NCBI RefSeq assembly: GCF_000498535.1
Contig: NZ_AVGG01000001.1
Coordinates: 310,001 to 374,000 of the forward strand
DNA from: Flavobacterium limnosediminis JC2902
GTDB lineage: Bacteria; Bacteroidota; Bacteroidia; Flavobacteriales; Flavobacteriaceae
DNA length: 64,000 nt
Direction of reading: 5' to 3'
Positions 34,173-45,000 of the stretch are shown here, piece by piece; the stretch's first letter is position 1, and the number at the start of each line of letters is the position of its first letter. The notes under the pieces were generated by a model that made no database searches, had not been told where the DNA came from, and saw nothing but the letters and a program-made list of their open reading frames with translations. The position numbers and the translations under genes are program-made.

Positions 34173-36350
34173 TTAGTTGTTAATCACTGTAATAGCTCTG
34201 TCCAGCACTTCGTCTTTACCTTCGCGGATGCCTTTGACAGTCGGCAAGGCTTTAACATCCGGAAGAATCCCAACGCGTTGTGTTTCGGAACCATTCGGTG
34301 TTAAAACCCCGATTCCTGAGATAAAGGTAAAAATACTTCCCGGTAAATAGATCGCCGAAACATTTCCGTCAGCACCGGCCGTAGTGCTTCCCAAAACAAC
34401 GGAATTGGGCGCGGTTCGTAACGCCATTGCGGTATATTCGGCGTTACTTTGTGTTACTTCATTAACTAAAATCACCACTTTCCCCTTAAAAGCATCACTG
34501 TTACTGCCACCTATAGAACTGCCGCTTCTGTACGTAAACAATCCAGGTGTTTTACTGCTGCCTTCCGTAAATTTCACAAACTCTTTTTTCTCATTCAAAA
34601 GATATTTAGACAAACTGAAAACTATAAAATCTGACGGATAGCATCGCAAATCGATAATTAATCCTTTCTTGTCCATAAATTTCGGCATAATCTCATCGAT
34701 TTCGCCTTCTTTCAAACTACCCGGATAAATATAACCGATATTATCATTAAGCACTTTGTGCGAAGCAGGATCTTCTCTAAAATATTTATTCGGAATCGTG
34801 GCAAGCGTTACTTTTTTGATTTCTGCTCCGGTATCTATCGTAATTTCTAAATTTTTCTGATTGGTTCGCAACAGTTTTCCTGCAATATCGCGTAACTGTG
34901 TCGAATAATTGGAGGCCGGGAAATACTTTATGTTTTCCTTAATCCAGTCGTCGACTTTCACGCCGTTGATTTCAGTTACGATGTCACCCACCTTAACGGA
35001 ATTGTCTTTAAACTCCGACTGCAATTTCACGACAACCGCCTTATTTTCCACAAAATTCAGGCTGATCGGAACAACATTTTCACCAAAAAATGCAGTCAGC
35101 ACAGTATTCTGGCGCCAAATGTTGGCATGTGTATCCTGTACTTTTCCGATTAACTCCAACAACGCTAACGTATATTCTTTCTGATCCTTTGAAGTGGTCA
35201 TTCTCGGAATAAAATCTTTTAAAACCGCATCCCAGTTTTCGTCCATTAAATGTCGGTTTGGAAAAAAGTATTCAATCATATTCCAGTATCGGAATAACGC
35301 CAGTAGTTTTACACCACTGTCATCATAGCTCATGGAAGCATACGTTTTTTCGTTCTTAAAATCGGGATTGTTCACCCCATTGTGAAAAGCCAAATAGTAA
35401 TTGGTACTGCTTCGGTCGGCTTTGTTTATTTTTTGCAGCAACGTTGTCAATTCGGCGGACAATAAATTAGTGTCTGTCAGCCATTGATTGTTGGGCAGTA
35501 GTTTCGTATCGGCCGTATCGGGAAGTTTCTGTTCACGGGTTTTGAACGTTCCTAATTTATTGATCCATTGTACTACTTCATTATCGAAATTTTCTTCGTT
35601 TATTTTCGGTAATATTCGGAACAGTTCATAATCCCAGCTGATGGTTCCTTTGGCTATCGCCGGATGGTGGTATTTTACAAAACCCCATACTTTCCCCAGC
35701 ACAAACAGATTCCTTTTTTGCGTGTCATTCAAAACGGTAGCGCTAAACTTTGAACCGCCGTCAAATTCGATGTCTTTGTCTACTAGAGAAGGCTCTATTT
35801 CAACCTGTTTTAAACTTTCGATTGGTTTTCCGTCGATGTAAACTTTAAAATTGTCAAACCAGGCTTTCCCCTTTCCGACCATAATACCGCCTACGTAAAC
35901 CTTATCCGGATCTCCTTTAAAATTCAGATCTATAGTGTATTTCTTCCAGTCTTGCGTTCCCTGTAGTTTCTGCCTTTGCATGTTATCAAAAGCGACGGAA
36001 GCACCTTGCTTATCCAAACGCATCAATAATCCCACAAAACCGTCGCGGGCATTTTCATATTTCACATAGCCTTCCAGTGTGATTTTTTTTCCTTTATAAT
36101 TGGCCGGCAGCTGGTACGCCACACATCCGAAAGATTCCCCGTTTTCGGTTTCAATCCGCATGGAATAGTTTCCGGACTGGGTGGTTACAGAATCTTTTTC
36201 GAGCGGATAATCGCCCCATTTGATCCAATCTGTAGGCAATTTTTTCCCTTCGGACAATTCTTCGAAATCAAGGTTGAATTTCGGAGCAGCATCTTGAGCA
36301 AACAAAGGACTAATCAAAAGAACAGCAAGAAGCGTGAAAATGTTTTTCAT
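34173..36350 (-). CDS. S41-family peptidase with galactose-binding-like and PDZ domains
   Basis: 725 residues from ATG 36350; signal peptide about 1-19 (ending SPLFAQ). An N-terminal carbohydrate-binding-module-like domain at about 25-175 is followed by a helical region, a PDZ-like segment (VKVGDIVTEINGVKVDDWI) and the C-terminal tail-specific protease core with the nucleophile in TQSNAEYTAMALR and the loop GSTTAGADGNVS. Periplasmic or surface. The catalytic base cannot be assigned from sequence alone. Lies 67 bases upstream of the small ABC module, same strand. Confidence 0.9.
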   Translation of the reverse strand: MKNIFTLLAVLLISPLFAQDAAPKFNLDFEELSEGKKLPTDWIKWGDYPLEKDSVTTQSGNYSMRIETENGESFGCVAYQLPANYKGKKITLEGYVKYENARDGFVGLLMRLDKQGASVAFDNMQRQKLQGTQDWKKYTIDLNFKGDPDKVYVGGIMVGKGKAWFDNFKVYIDGKPIESLKQVEIEPSLVDKDIEFDGGSKFSATVLNDTQKRNLFVLGKVWGFVKYHHPAIAKGTISWDYELFRILPKINEENFDNEVVQWINKLGTFKTREQKLPDTADTKLLPNNQWLTDTNLLSAELTTLLQKINKADRSSTNYYLAFHNGVNNPDFKNEKTYASMSYDDSGVKLLALFRYWNMIEYFFPNRHLMDENWDAVLKDFIPRMTTSKDQKEYTLALLELIGKVQDTHANIWRQNTVLTAFFGENVVPISLNFVENKAVVVKLQSEFKDNSVKVGDIVTEINGVKVDDWIKENIKYFPASNYSTQLRDIAGKLLRTNQKNLEITIDTGAEIKKVTLATIPNKYFREDPASHKVLNDNIGYIYPGSLKEGEIDEIMPKFMDKKGLIIDLRCYPSDFIVFSLSKYLLNEKKEFVKFTEGSSKTPGLFTYRSGSSIGGSNSDAFKGKVVILVNEVTQSNAEYTAMALRTAPNSVVLGSTTAGADGNVSAIYLPGSIFTFISGIGVLTPNGSETQRVGILPDVKALPTVKGIREGKDEVLDRAITVINN

Positions 36351-36445
36351 AAATACGTAGCGGATTAACAGCAATTTTAATAATTAACTTACATTTTGTA
36401 CTCGTAAAGGAATGAAAAAATATGTAAGAAAATTATAATGAAATG

Positions 36446-39205
36446 TTAAACCTTCTCCTCAAAATGAATTTCAGCATCAAGAATCTCATTGATTAAACTC
36501 ACAACTTCCGTTTTGAAAGCCTTTAAAACTTCTGCGCTGATTACGACATCCGCATTTTTATCTTCCTTAATCCCAAAAGGTAAAAAACCGGCACGCATGT
36601 TTTTAAACGAAACGATTCCGGCTTCCAGTTCCATGCCGTTCTTTTGCTCTTCGTACATGAAAGCATAGCACAACAACTGGATGATTTTGTCGTTTTTAAT
36701 ATCCGATATCAATCCGTTCCAGTCTTTGAGCTGAACACTTCTGAGTTCCACTTTTCCGGTTTTGTAATCGATGATTCGGATTTTTCCGTTGCGTTGTTCG
36801 ATCCGGTCTACATTTCCGGCTATTTTCACAGGATATGGCAAACGGGCATCTTCCAATATACGCTCCAGCGAAATTTCCAGTGCGAGTACTTTCACCACAT
36901 CACCTTGGTCAATTAACTTTTTTTCTTCGTTTAAAAAATTGAAGACATTGCGTTTAGCTACTTCAAAAGCCAACAGGTTCTTCCCCTTCTTGATTTCACC
37001 TTCCTTATAGACTTCGCGGAATTGCTTTTCGACTTCGCCATTCGCCTTGGAAAGCATTTCATTTATATTGTCAACCGACAAAAATTGGTTTAAAAACGGC
37101 TTGTACAATTCCTCCAAAGCACCGTGAATGATGGTTCCGAGAGTATTCAATGCGATGTTTTCCTCCACCTCTTCCACTTCCGAAATACGCAAAACCCGCT
37201 GGTTGTAAAACTGCATGGGATTTCGGATGTAACTCGTCAATCCCGAAGGTGAGAATCCTTTATCTGTCGCAATTTCCTTCAGCCTTTCCATCACTCTATC
37301 AGATTTCGGAACAACAATCGGCTCATAAGCTTTGTCCGGCAAATAGGCATTATAGATCTGATGCGTGATGGTATGCTTGGGCTGTTTTTCGATTTCCAGC
37401 TGGGTGATGAAACGGCTTTTCTCGCCCGCATCCAAACCTTCGCTTTCGGTGTTGTACAGCAGATATATATTCTTGGCGCGCATCAGCAAATGATAGAAGT
37501 GATAGCAGTAAATAGCGTCTTTTTCCTTGTAAGTCGGCAGCCCCAACTCGCGCTTCACATCATACGGAATGAACGAATTCATCGATTTTCCGGCCGGAAA
37601 CACGCCTTCATTCATGGACGTAATGATCACGTTATCGAAATCCAACACGCGACTTTCCAGAACTCCCATGATTTGCAATCCGGAAAGCGGTTCACCTTCA
37701 AAAGACACTTCGGCCAAATCAATAATCTGCTTGTAAATCGTTTGCAACATGGCCACGGAATCAATACGGTTGTATTTTTCCTGATAATTGATCAGTTTGT
37801 TGATGGTTTTGAAAATGGAATACAGAAACGCTTTGGCCACCTTTTCTTCTTCGGAATTGTCCCCTAAAAAAGATTTTATTTTTAAAATGATAGCTGACAA
37901 TCGGTTCAAAACCGAAAGCACATCACCCTCCCATCGACCGAACAACAACAAAAACAACTCGGATGGTTCCTGACTGAGTTCCAGGAATTTCTTTTGCGAC
38001 AAGAACGTAATGTTGTTCTGATTGATTTTCCTAATTACGTCCGAAGCATTATTGTATGGTTCCACCAAAGGATGCGTAAGGATGTCCAGCACTTCCTTGT
38101 AATAAAAGGTATAACTCGTCTCACTGCGCTGCACCGCATTGGCATGCAATCGGAACAATTTACTGATTAGAATCTGGGCGGGGTTGTTCTTGCTGCTGTA
38201 ACCCATCGTGATGTTGAGACTTTCCACGGAGTTCGGCAAAGCATATAAAGCAGGTATCAACAGGTTTTCTTCACCGAGAACAAGCGCGGTTTTGTCCAGA
38301 CTTTCACCATTAGCCTGAATTCCTTCTATAACCCTTCCGGCAATTTTAGCCTGACCGATCGTCTTTGGTGTTCCGATAATCTGAATGTTCTTTTCTTTTC
38401 CGAATTCACTGGAAATCCATTCGAAAGGCTGATTGGCGAATTGCTTCCATTCCTTTTTGAACCGTCGGATAAACAAACCCGCGTCGTGATGCCCGTCACT
38501 TAGGAAAACGGCATCGATATCCCAGTAAATCTTTGCCTGATCGTTGAATAATAGTTGTTGTATAATTTTTTCTTCGGCCTGATTCAGCGCGTTGAACCCT
38601 GCGAAAATGAGCTTCTTGTTACCCAGTGCTTCCGAAAAATACTGGAGATTTTCAACTGCTTCTCTATAAATTAATCCCTGATACCCGATTCCTTTGTTTT
38701 TCAAATGATGATAAAACGTATCGTAATATTCCGGCAGTCGGCTCCAGAATTCCAGATGTTTATCGATTAATACGGTAGTTTCAGAAGGTTGCAGATCCCA
38801 GCGTTTTAGCACTTCAATATCTTTCAGATAAGAGAAAACATGCGAGGGTTTTAACAGGTAACGATCGATTTCATTAAAATCCTGAATCAGTGTTTTTCCC
38901 CAATTGGCAAACAGTTCGAAGTCCTGCTGTATTTCAACAGGAGTTACCGAAAGATAAACATTGTAAAATTCGAAAAGCAACTCAACGGAATCCACAGACC
39001 TCACACCGGCCACGTCCTGTATAAAGTCTTCGATACTGATTATATTTGGGGCAAAAACAGTTTGATCCAACCGCTTCTTCAATGCTTCTAAAAGAAACAC
39101 ACGAGCTCTTTTGTTGGGCAGTATTATGGTTATTTCTGAAAGGCTGTCCCCAAATTGAGAAACAATCTCATGGCTTACTTTGTCGAGGAATGAAAAATGT
39201 GTCAT
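36446..39205 (-). CDS. AddB-like PD-(D/E)XK exonuclease subunit
   Basis: 919 residues. The N-terminal inactivated helicase-like part (ITIILPNKRARVFL) has no Walker A. The C-terminal nuclease shows GTIIHGALEELY, then IRIIDYKTGKVEL (catalytic Asp and Lys) and the motif IIQLLCYAFMYE. At the position of the Fe-S cysteine of AddB (SPSGLTSYIRNPMQFYNQ) a Asn replaces Cys, and only two Cys pairs/isolated Cys occur in the protein, so the iron-sulfur cluster appears lost. Works with AddA in double-strand end processing for recombination. Separated from the AddA-like gene by ompA and kbl. Confidence 0.85.
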   Translation of the reverse strand: MTHFSFLDKVSHEIVSQFGDSLSEITIILPNKRARVFLLEALKKRLDQTVFAPNIISIEDFIQDVAGVRSVDSVELLFEFYNVYLSVTPVEIQQDFELFANWGKTLIQDFNEIDRYLLKPSHVFSYLKDIEVLKRWDLQPSETTVLIDKHLEFWSRLPEYYDTFYHHLKNKGIGYQGLIYREAVENLQYFSEALGNKKLIFAGFNALNQAEEKIIQQLLFNDQAKIYWDIDAVFLSDGHHDAGLFIRRFKKEWKQFANQPFEWISSEFGKEKNIQIIGTPKTIGQAKIAGRVIEGIQANGESLDKTALVLGEENLLIPALYALPNSVESLNITMGYSSKNNPAQILISKLFRLHANAVQRSETSYTFYYKEVLDILTHPLVEPYNNASDVIRKINQNNITFLSQKKFLELSQEPSELFLLLFGRWEGDVLSVLNRLSAIILKIKSFLGDNSEEEKVAKAFLYSIFKTINKLINYQEKYNRIDSVAMLQTIYKQIIDLAEVSFEGEPLSGLQIMGVLESRVLDFDNVIITSMNEGVFPAGKSMNSFIPYDVKRELGLPTYKEKDAIYCYHFYHLLMRAKNIYLLYNTESEGLDAGEKSRFITQLEIEKQPKHTITHQIYNAYLPDKAYEPIVVPKSDRVMERLKEIATDKGFSPSGLTSYIRNPMQFYNQRVLRISEVEEVEENIALNTLGTIIHGALEELYKPFLNQFLSVDNINEMLSKANGEVEKQFREVYKEGEIKKGKNLLAFEVAKRNVFNFLNEEKKLIDQGDVVKVLALEISLERILEDARLPYPVKIAGNVDRIEQRNGKIRIIDYKTGKVELRSVQLKDWNGLISDIKNDKIIQLLCYAFMYEEQKNGMELEAGIVSFKNMRAGFLPFGIKEDKNADVVISAEVLKAFKTEVVSLINEILDAEIHFEEKV

Positions 39206-39218
39206 GCCATAAAAATAA

Positions 39219-39250
39219 AAAAAACGCCCCGATAAATCGAGGCGTTTTCA
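39219..39250 (-). terminator. ompA-family gene terminator
   Basis: Stem AAAACGCCTCGAT / ATCGGGGCGTTTT (39221-39248, minus strand) with T run. Confidence 0.85.
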
Positions 39251-39269
39251 TTATTTGTAAAGAAATAAA

Positions 39270-40664
39270 TTATTTCACTAATTTCACTTCTACACGTCTG
39301 TTGTTAGCTTTACCAGCTTTTGTTTTGTTAGAATCGATTGGCATAGTTTCACCAAAACCTTTAGATGATAATCTATCAGCATTGATTCCGTTCTCAATGA
39401 AGTAGTTTTTAACTGCTGCAGCTCTTTCGTCAGACAACTTCATGTTGTATGCGTCTTTACCGTCGCTATCAGTGTGACCTTCGATAGAGAATTTAGCCTC
39501 TGGGTATTCTTTCAAGATAGATACGATGTTTTTCAATACAGCGTAAGATCTTTGTTGGAATGTAGCTTTGTTAGTCACGAACAAGATAGTTTTAGCATAA
39601 TCGTTCAATGATTTGATTACCGCTTCACTTAATTCAGGACATCCGTTGTTAGCTATTGTACCCATTACATCCGGACACTTGTCATCTTTATCAGCTACAC
39701 CGTCTTTATCAGTATCTGGCCAAGGACAACCAGCGTTTTCAGCAGGACCTTTAACGTCAACACATTTATCAACATTATCAGCAACACCGTCACCGTCTGT
39801 ATCAGGACAACCTTTCATTGAAGCCGGACCAGCTACCTCAGGACAATCATCGTTTACATCAGCGATTCCGTCACCGTCTGTGTCAGGACAACCGTTTAAT
39901 TCTTTCGGACCAGCAACATCTGGACAAGCATCGTCTTTATCAGTGATTCCGTCAGCATCCGTGTCAGGACATCCTTGGAATTCTTTCAAACCTGCAACTT
40001 CCGGACAAGCGTCATCTTTATCATAGATTCCGTCACCGTCTGTATCTTTACCTCCGATTTTGAAAGAAAGACCCAAGAAGTGCTGCATGTGTGAAGCTAC
40101 GTCCACATCCGGAGTTCTTGTATCGTCGAAAGACTGTTTGTATGTTGATTGGAAAGATAAACCTACCTGATCCGTAAACCAGAAGTTAACACCCAAACCA
40201 CCATTCACTGTACCTGCTGAAGCGTCACCCAAGAAAGTGTAACCTCCACCGATGTGAGCATACGGATCAAACCAGCCTTTCAAGAAGCTGTATTTGATAA
40301 CTCCATCAACTGCATAATACATTAAATCTCCAGGATTTACCACAGGGTAATCTCCAGGAACAGTAGGTCTTTCTAAAACAAATTTATCAACTTTGTTTAC
40401 TGACCCTGTAATACCGAAAGAGAAATTATTCCCAACCAGTCTTGATACGTTTACGTAAGACACCGAAGGAATAATGTTCCAGTAATCTTTGGCATTGAAA
40501 TACTGAGAGAACTGGTCTTCTACTTTAGAAGCAGCACTCACCCTACCTCCATCCATCGCGTTTGCTCCGAATGTGATAGCCCATGGATTGTTACTATCCT
40601 GTGCTTGGGCGTTTAAACCTGCAAACATTAGAGCAGCAACAAATAATTTGTTTAGATGTTTCAT
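39270..40664 (-). CDS. OmpA-family outer-membrane protein with thrombospondin type 3 repeats
   Basis: 464 residues: signal peptide (about 1-21, ending NAQAQ), beta-barrel (about 22-205), five or six calcium-binding type 3 repeats (about 210-330, [19 protein letters not shown] pattern) and a C-terminal OmpA peptidoglycan-binding domain ([20 protein letters not shown] and [10 protein letters not shown]). Links outer membrane to cell wall. Highly regular acidic repeats. Behind a perfect promoter and in front of a terminator, so likely strongly expressed alone. Confidence 0.95.
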   Translation of the reverse strand: MKHLNKLFVAALMFAGLNAQAQDSNNPWAITFGANAMDGGRVSAASKVEDQFSQYFNAKDYWNIIPSVSYVNVSRLVGNNFSFGITGSVNKVDKFVLERPTVPGDYPVVNPGDLMYYAVDGVIKYSFLKGWFDPYAHIGGGYTFLGDASAGTVNGGLGVNFWFTDQVGLSFQSTYKQSFDDTRTPDVDVASHMQHFLGLSFKIGGKDTDGDGIYDKDDACPEVAGLKEFQGCPDTDADGITDKDDACPDVAGPKELNGCPDTDGDGIADVNDDCPEVAGPASMKGCPDTDGDGVADNVDKCVDVKGPAENAGCPWPDTDKDGVADKDDKCPDVMGTIANNGCPELSEAVIKSLNDYAKTILFVTNKATFQQRSYAVLKNIVSILKEYPEAKFSIEGHTDSDGKDAYNMKLSDERAAAVKNYFIENGINADRLSSKGFGETMPIDSNKTKAGKANNRRVEVKLVK

Positions 40665-40701
40665 ACTTTTTTTATTTAATTACAATACGTTATAATCAAG
40701 A

Positions 40702-40732
40702 CAAAAATAATAGGTTAATTATTAACTACAAA
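40702..40732 (-). promoter_or_regulatory. Promoter of the ompA-family gene
   Basis: TTTG (40729-40732), 19 bases, TATTTTTG (40702-40709) on the minus strand, a perfect consensus match. Leader about 33 bases. Confidence 0.8.
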
Positions 40733-40778
40733 GAGTTTTGTTAAAAAAAATACATTTTCTTACTAAAAAAAACCCTAA

Positions 40779-41972
40779 TTATATCACATTTAACATTTGT
40801 CCAACCTCAGTAAATGCGAGAATTGCTTTATCAAGATGTTCTTTGGTGTGCGCAGCCGATAACTGCACCCTGATTCGCGCCTTATCTTTTGGCACTACCG
40901 GAAAGAAAAATCCAATCACGTAAATCCCTTTTTTCAACAACTCATCCGCCATTATCTGCGATAATTTCGCATCGTACAACATCACCGGAACAATAGCCGA
41001 ATCACCATCAATAATATCAAATCCGGCTTTCTTCATACCATCCTTAAAATAGTTGGTATTCCATTCCAATTTATCTCTCAAAGTCGTATCCTTTTCTAAC
41101 AACTCAAAAACCTTGATGGACGCTCCCACAATGGAAGGCGCTAACGAATTGGAAAACAAATACGGACGCGAACGCTGACGCAAAATTTCAATCACTTCTT
41201 TTTTAGCCGTTGTATATCCTCCCATGGCTCCACCAAGTGCTTTCCCTAATGTTCCTGTGATAATATCCACACGGCCCATTACGCCTTTAGCCTCCATAGT
41301 CCCTTTTCCGGTTGCTCCGATGAATCCGGCAGCGTGACATTCGTCCACCATTACCATCGCATCGTACTTATCGGCTAAGTCACAGATTTTATCCAACGGC
41401 GCTACCAATCCGTCCATAGAGAACACTCCATCGGTAACTATTAGTTTGAATCGACGTCCGTCAGCATTTGCCTGAATCAGTTGTTTTTCCAAATCTTCCA
41501 TGTTGCTGTTTTCATAACGGTAGCGTCCTGCTTTACACAAACGCACTCCGTCAATAATAGAAGCATGATTCAAACTGTCTGAAATGATACAGTCTTCTTC
41601 TCCTAGCAAAGGTTCGAAAACCCCACCGTTTGCATCAAAAGCCGCAGCATACAAAATCGTATCTTCGGTTCCGTAGAAATCAGCAATCTTTTTCTCCAAT
41701 GTTTTGTGAATATCCTGGGTTCCGCAGATGAAACGCACTGACGACATTCCGAATCCATGCGTATCCAAAGCATCTTTGGCCGCCTGAATCACTTCCGGAT
41801 GCGAAGACAATCCCAAATAGTTGTTGGCGCAAAAATTCAAAACCGTTTCTCCGGTTGAAATGGTGATTTCCGCTCCCTGTGGCGAGGTAATGATACGCTC
41901 TTTTTTATACAATCCGTTTTCCTGAATGGTATTCAGTTCGTTTTGCAAATGCTCTTTAATTTTTCCGTACAT
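40779..41972 (-). CDS. kbl: Glycine C-acetyltransferase (2-amino-3-ketobutyrate CoA ligase)
   Basis: PLP-dependent enzyme that cleaves 2-amino-3-oxobutyrate with CoA to glycine and acetyl-CoA in threonine breakdown. 397 residues; PLP Lys in [28 protein letters not shown], and C-terminal [17 protein letters not shown]. Length and N-terminus ([16 protein letters not shown]) are normal. No threonine dehydrogenase gene is nearby. Lies between AddA and OmpA on the same strand. Confidence 0.95.
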   Translation of the reverse strand: MYGKIKEHLQNELNTIQENGLYKKERIITSPQGAEITISTGETVLNFCANNYLGLSSHPEVIQAAKDALDTHGFGMSSVRFICGTQDIHKTLEKKIADFYGTEDTILYAAAFDANGGVFEPLLGEEDCIISDSLNHASIIDGVRLCKAGRYRYENSNMEDLEKQLIQANADGRRFKLIVTDGVFSMDGLVAPLDKICDLADKYDAMVMVDECHAAGFIGATGKGTMEAKGVMGRVDIITGTLGKALGGAMGGYTTAKKEVIEILRQRSRPYLFSNSLAPSIVGASIKVFELLEKDTTLRDKLEWNTNYFKDGMKKAGFDIIDGDSAIVPVMLYDAKLSQIMADELLKKGIYVIGFFFPVVPKDKARIRVQLSAAHTKEHLDKAILAFTEVGQMLNVI

Positions 41973-42094
41973 GTTGTTATGTGTTTATTCGGTTATTCGA
42001 TTGTTTGGTTATTTGAATTTGATATCTGAAACATCAACACTCCCACTTCTTGCCTCTTGGCTCTATTCTCTATTCTCCATTTCCCATCTTCTTC
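41973..42094 (-). repeat. Low-complexity leader of kbl
   Basis: On the minus strand a purine-rich stretch with repeated GAGAATA/GAGAATAGAG and GCCAAGAGGCAAGAAG is followed by repeated AATAACC-like units (AAATAACCAAAC, CGAATAACCGAATAAAC) up to the kbl start. No terminator for the AddA-like gene is seen. Confidence 0.6.
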
Positions 42095-45000
42095 TCAAGG
42101 CTGCAAATGTACTACTTCTAATTTTTCTCCTATATATACCAGCGTTTTTTTCTCGACATAAAAACCCATCTCCTGCAGTGCTTTTTCATATTCCGCCAAT
42201 TGCATTTCGTATTTTGCTTGGTGCGCTCCGGTTTTATAATCCAGCAGATAGGCTTTATCTCCATTTACAGAAACACGATCCGGCTTAATGGTTGCGGTTC
42301 CTTTCTTAATAATATTCTGCTCGTTGTACACTTTTTTATCAGATTCAAAGAAAACCTGCAATTCAGGATGACCTACAATCTGAAGTACCGTTTTCCGGAC
42401 TTCTTCTTTCTGCGATTCGGTAATCAGTCCGCTTTCGACCGATTTCATCAGCGCCGCTTCCACATCGTCTTTAGTTTTCACAAACGACAAAATCTCGTGC
42501 ATAATATTACCGAATTCAATAGCTTTTATCTGATCGGTTCCCCACATCAGCGCTTCGCGTTGTGCGATTTTGATTTTTTTCGGATTAAAAACTTCCTTTA
42601 CGATTTCTATGGTAGGCTGTTTTTCCTTTTCACCTTTGGATGCCGAAAGCCGGTTGCTGTCACCAAACTCAAATTCAGCTTGATCGACATGATACACACC
42701 TTTAAAATCAAGGTAGTTGATAAAGTACGACGACATATTGTTCGTCAATTCACCTTTACTGGTCAGATTTTTATTGGAGATAACATACAACTGTTCTTCG
42801 GCTCTTGTTAACGCCACATACAGCACATTGATATTATCCAAAAGTTCCTCCTGACTTCGTTCTTCATAAACCTGCGCGGCATTTTCTCCGTATTCGGCGA
42901 CTTCTTTTTTGGTATCGACTAACGCTTTCGGGATATTCAATGTTTCATCTTCCAGTTCCAGCCACATTTTATTTCGCGGTGAACGGGCGTAATCTTCTTC
43001 AGCAAAAGGAAAAATCACCACAGGAAATTCCAGCCCTTTCGATTTATGAATCGTCATAATCCGCACGGCATCATTACCTTCCGGGGACGGAATACTGAAC
43101 TTGGTTCCGTTATTTTCCCAATACTCCAGAAAATCCGAAATTCCGGCCTGCGTGCGCACATCACGTTCCAGCACCAAATCCATAAAATATTGCACATAGG
43201 AGACCGTACTTTTCTCTTTGATGAAGGTCGACACAATTATTTCCACCGCTTCATACAACGACTTTTTACGGCAATTGGTAAACGAAATGGAAATGTCGAA
43301 TCCGGTCAGCCACTTTTGCAGCTCTTCTTCCGAAAATTTCGTCATGCCGATTTCGATAAAATCATGAATCGGCAACTCAGACTGTTTGTTTTTGGCGATG
43401 AAATACAGGAAAGCGGCTTTGGCTTCCTTATCGTTGTTATTTTTGAGATAACGCAGCACATTTAGAATCAGTTTTACCTCTGTCGCATTATCAATCAGCA
43501 AGGTTTCCGAAGATAAAATCGGAATATCGTTTTCGGTTAAATAATTTGCCAACGCAACCCCCGATGTTCGCTTTCGCGTAAGCAAAACGATATCGCGGTA
43601 CTGAAACCCTTTCGCTTTCACTTTTGCAATGGTTGCCAAAGTTGCTTTCAGATACAATTGCTCCTTGTCATCGGTTTCCTCATCCGAAGCATCATCGTTT
43701 TTTTCCACTTTCGGAATGAAGGAAATATTTACGTAACCACCTTGTTTATCGTTGACTTCCTGACCGCTTTTGTTTCGGTACAAATCCTGATAATCGGCAT
43801 TGGAAAACTCATCGGCCAGCATCGCAAAAAACGCATTATTGAATTCGATGACCTCCGAATAACTTCGGTAATTTTTACCCAATCGCACCAATTCCTTACT
43901 CGGATTGGAAAACGGCTTTTCATCTTTACTCAGACTGATGAACTGTTCCGCTTTTCCGCCACGCCAACGGTAAATCGACTGTTTCGGATCACCCACAATC
44001 ATCAGCGAACCCTGTGTTCCCGACAAATCTTCCGAAGAAAGCGCATTGTCAATCAGCGGAACCAGATTGTGCCACTGCATTTCGGAGGTGTCCTGAAATT
44101 CGTCGATAAAAAAATGTTTATAGCGCTCACCCAATCGTTCATAGATAAAGGGAGCAGGCTGATTCTGGATTTCGTTGTAAATAATGGCGTTGAATTCGGA
44201 AATCGACAGAATATTTTTCTCTTTCTGAATTGCTTCCAACTCCTGCGCAATCGAATTCAGCAACGACAACGGCGTGATATTTTTCTGAAAGGCGGAATAG
44301 AAATTCTTCTTTTCGTAATTTTTATAGACTTTGGCCAGAATCGCAATCAGTCCGGGCGCGATACTTTCGATGATTGCTTTGTCCTTGGCCGCTTTATTCA
44401 CCTGAATGTCTTCGGCTTCGAAGAACTTTTTATGCGAACTTTTCAACTCGCCCTTTTGAATGTACCCCAAATGATTAGGAAACGTTCCGCGGGAAAACGA
44501 ACTCACATCAATATTATTGCTTTCTATCAACCGCAGTGCTTCATCGGCGAAAGCCACACATTCATTCTCCAGTTTTTTTATTGTTTCCGATAATTTTTCC
44601 CGAATCACTAAAAACTCATCAATGGTTTTTTCGTGGAAGTGGGAAATTTCATTTCGGTTGTTTTCGTTGACCAACAATTTGCTCACGTCGAACAATTCAT
44701 GCGTCACGTCCCAACTCTTATCATTATCGGTTTTATCCACCGAAAAATCAACCAATATCTTTGTCAGTACTTCATCTTCACCGGCTTTGGCAATGATGGC
44801 ATCTACGGCTTCCTGTAAAAGCAAATCGGTCTCCAGCGAGACTTCAAAAGTCACCGGAAGATCCAGATCGTGCGCAAAAGCGCGGATTACTTTATGCGTA
44901 AATTTATCAATCGTGGAAATATCAAAAGCCGCATAATTGTGAATGATGTTTTTGATAATCGCTTTCGATTTGTCTTTGATGGTGGCTACTGAAAGTTTGG

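Noticed and set aside
39613..40026. 137-codon Ser/Pro/Gly-rich repeat frame on the plus strand
   Set aside because: Antisense to the regular calcium-binding repeats of the OmpA-family gene, which explains its own repeat pattern.
39640..40050. Regular DNA repeats in the OmpA-family gene as a CRISPR or satellite
   Set aside because: They are in frame and encode the thrombospondin type 3 calcium-binding repeats.
43658..44593. 311-codon open frame on the plus strand inside the AddA-like gene
   Set aside because: Antisense shadow of a well-supported helicase-nuclease; its protein is Phe/Arg/Ile-rich, has no domain pattern and no promoter.
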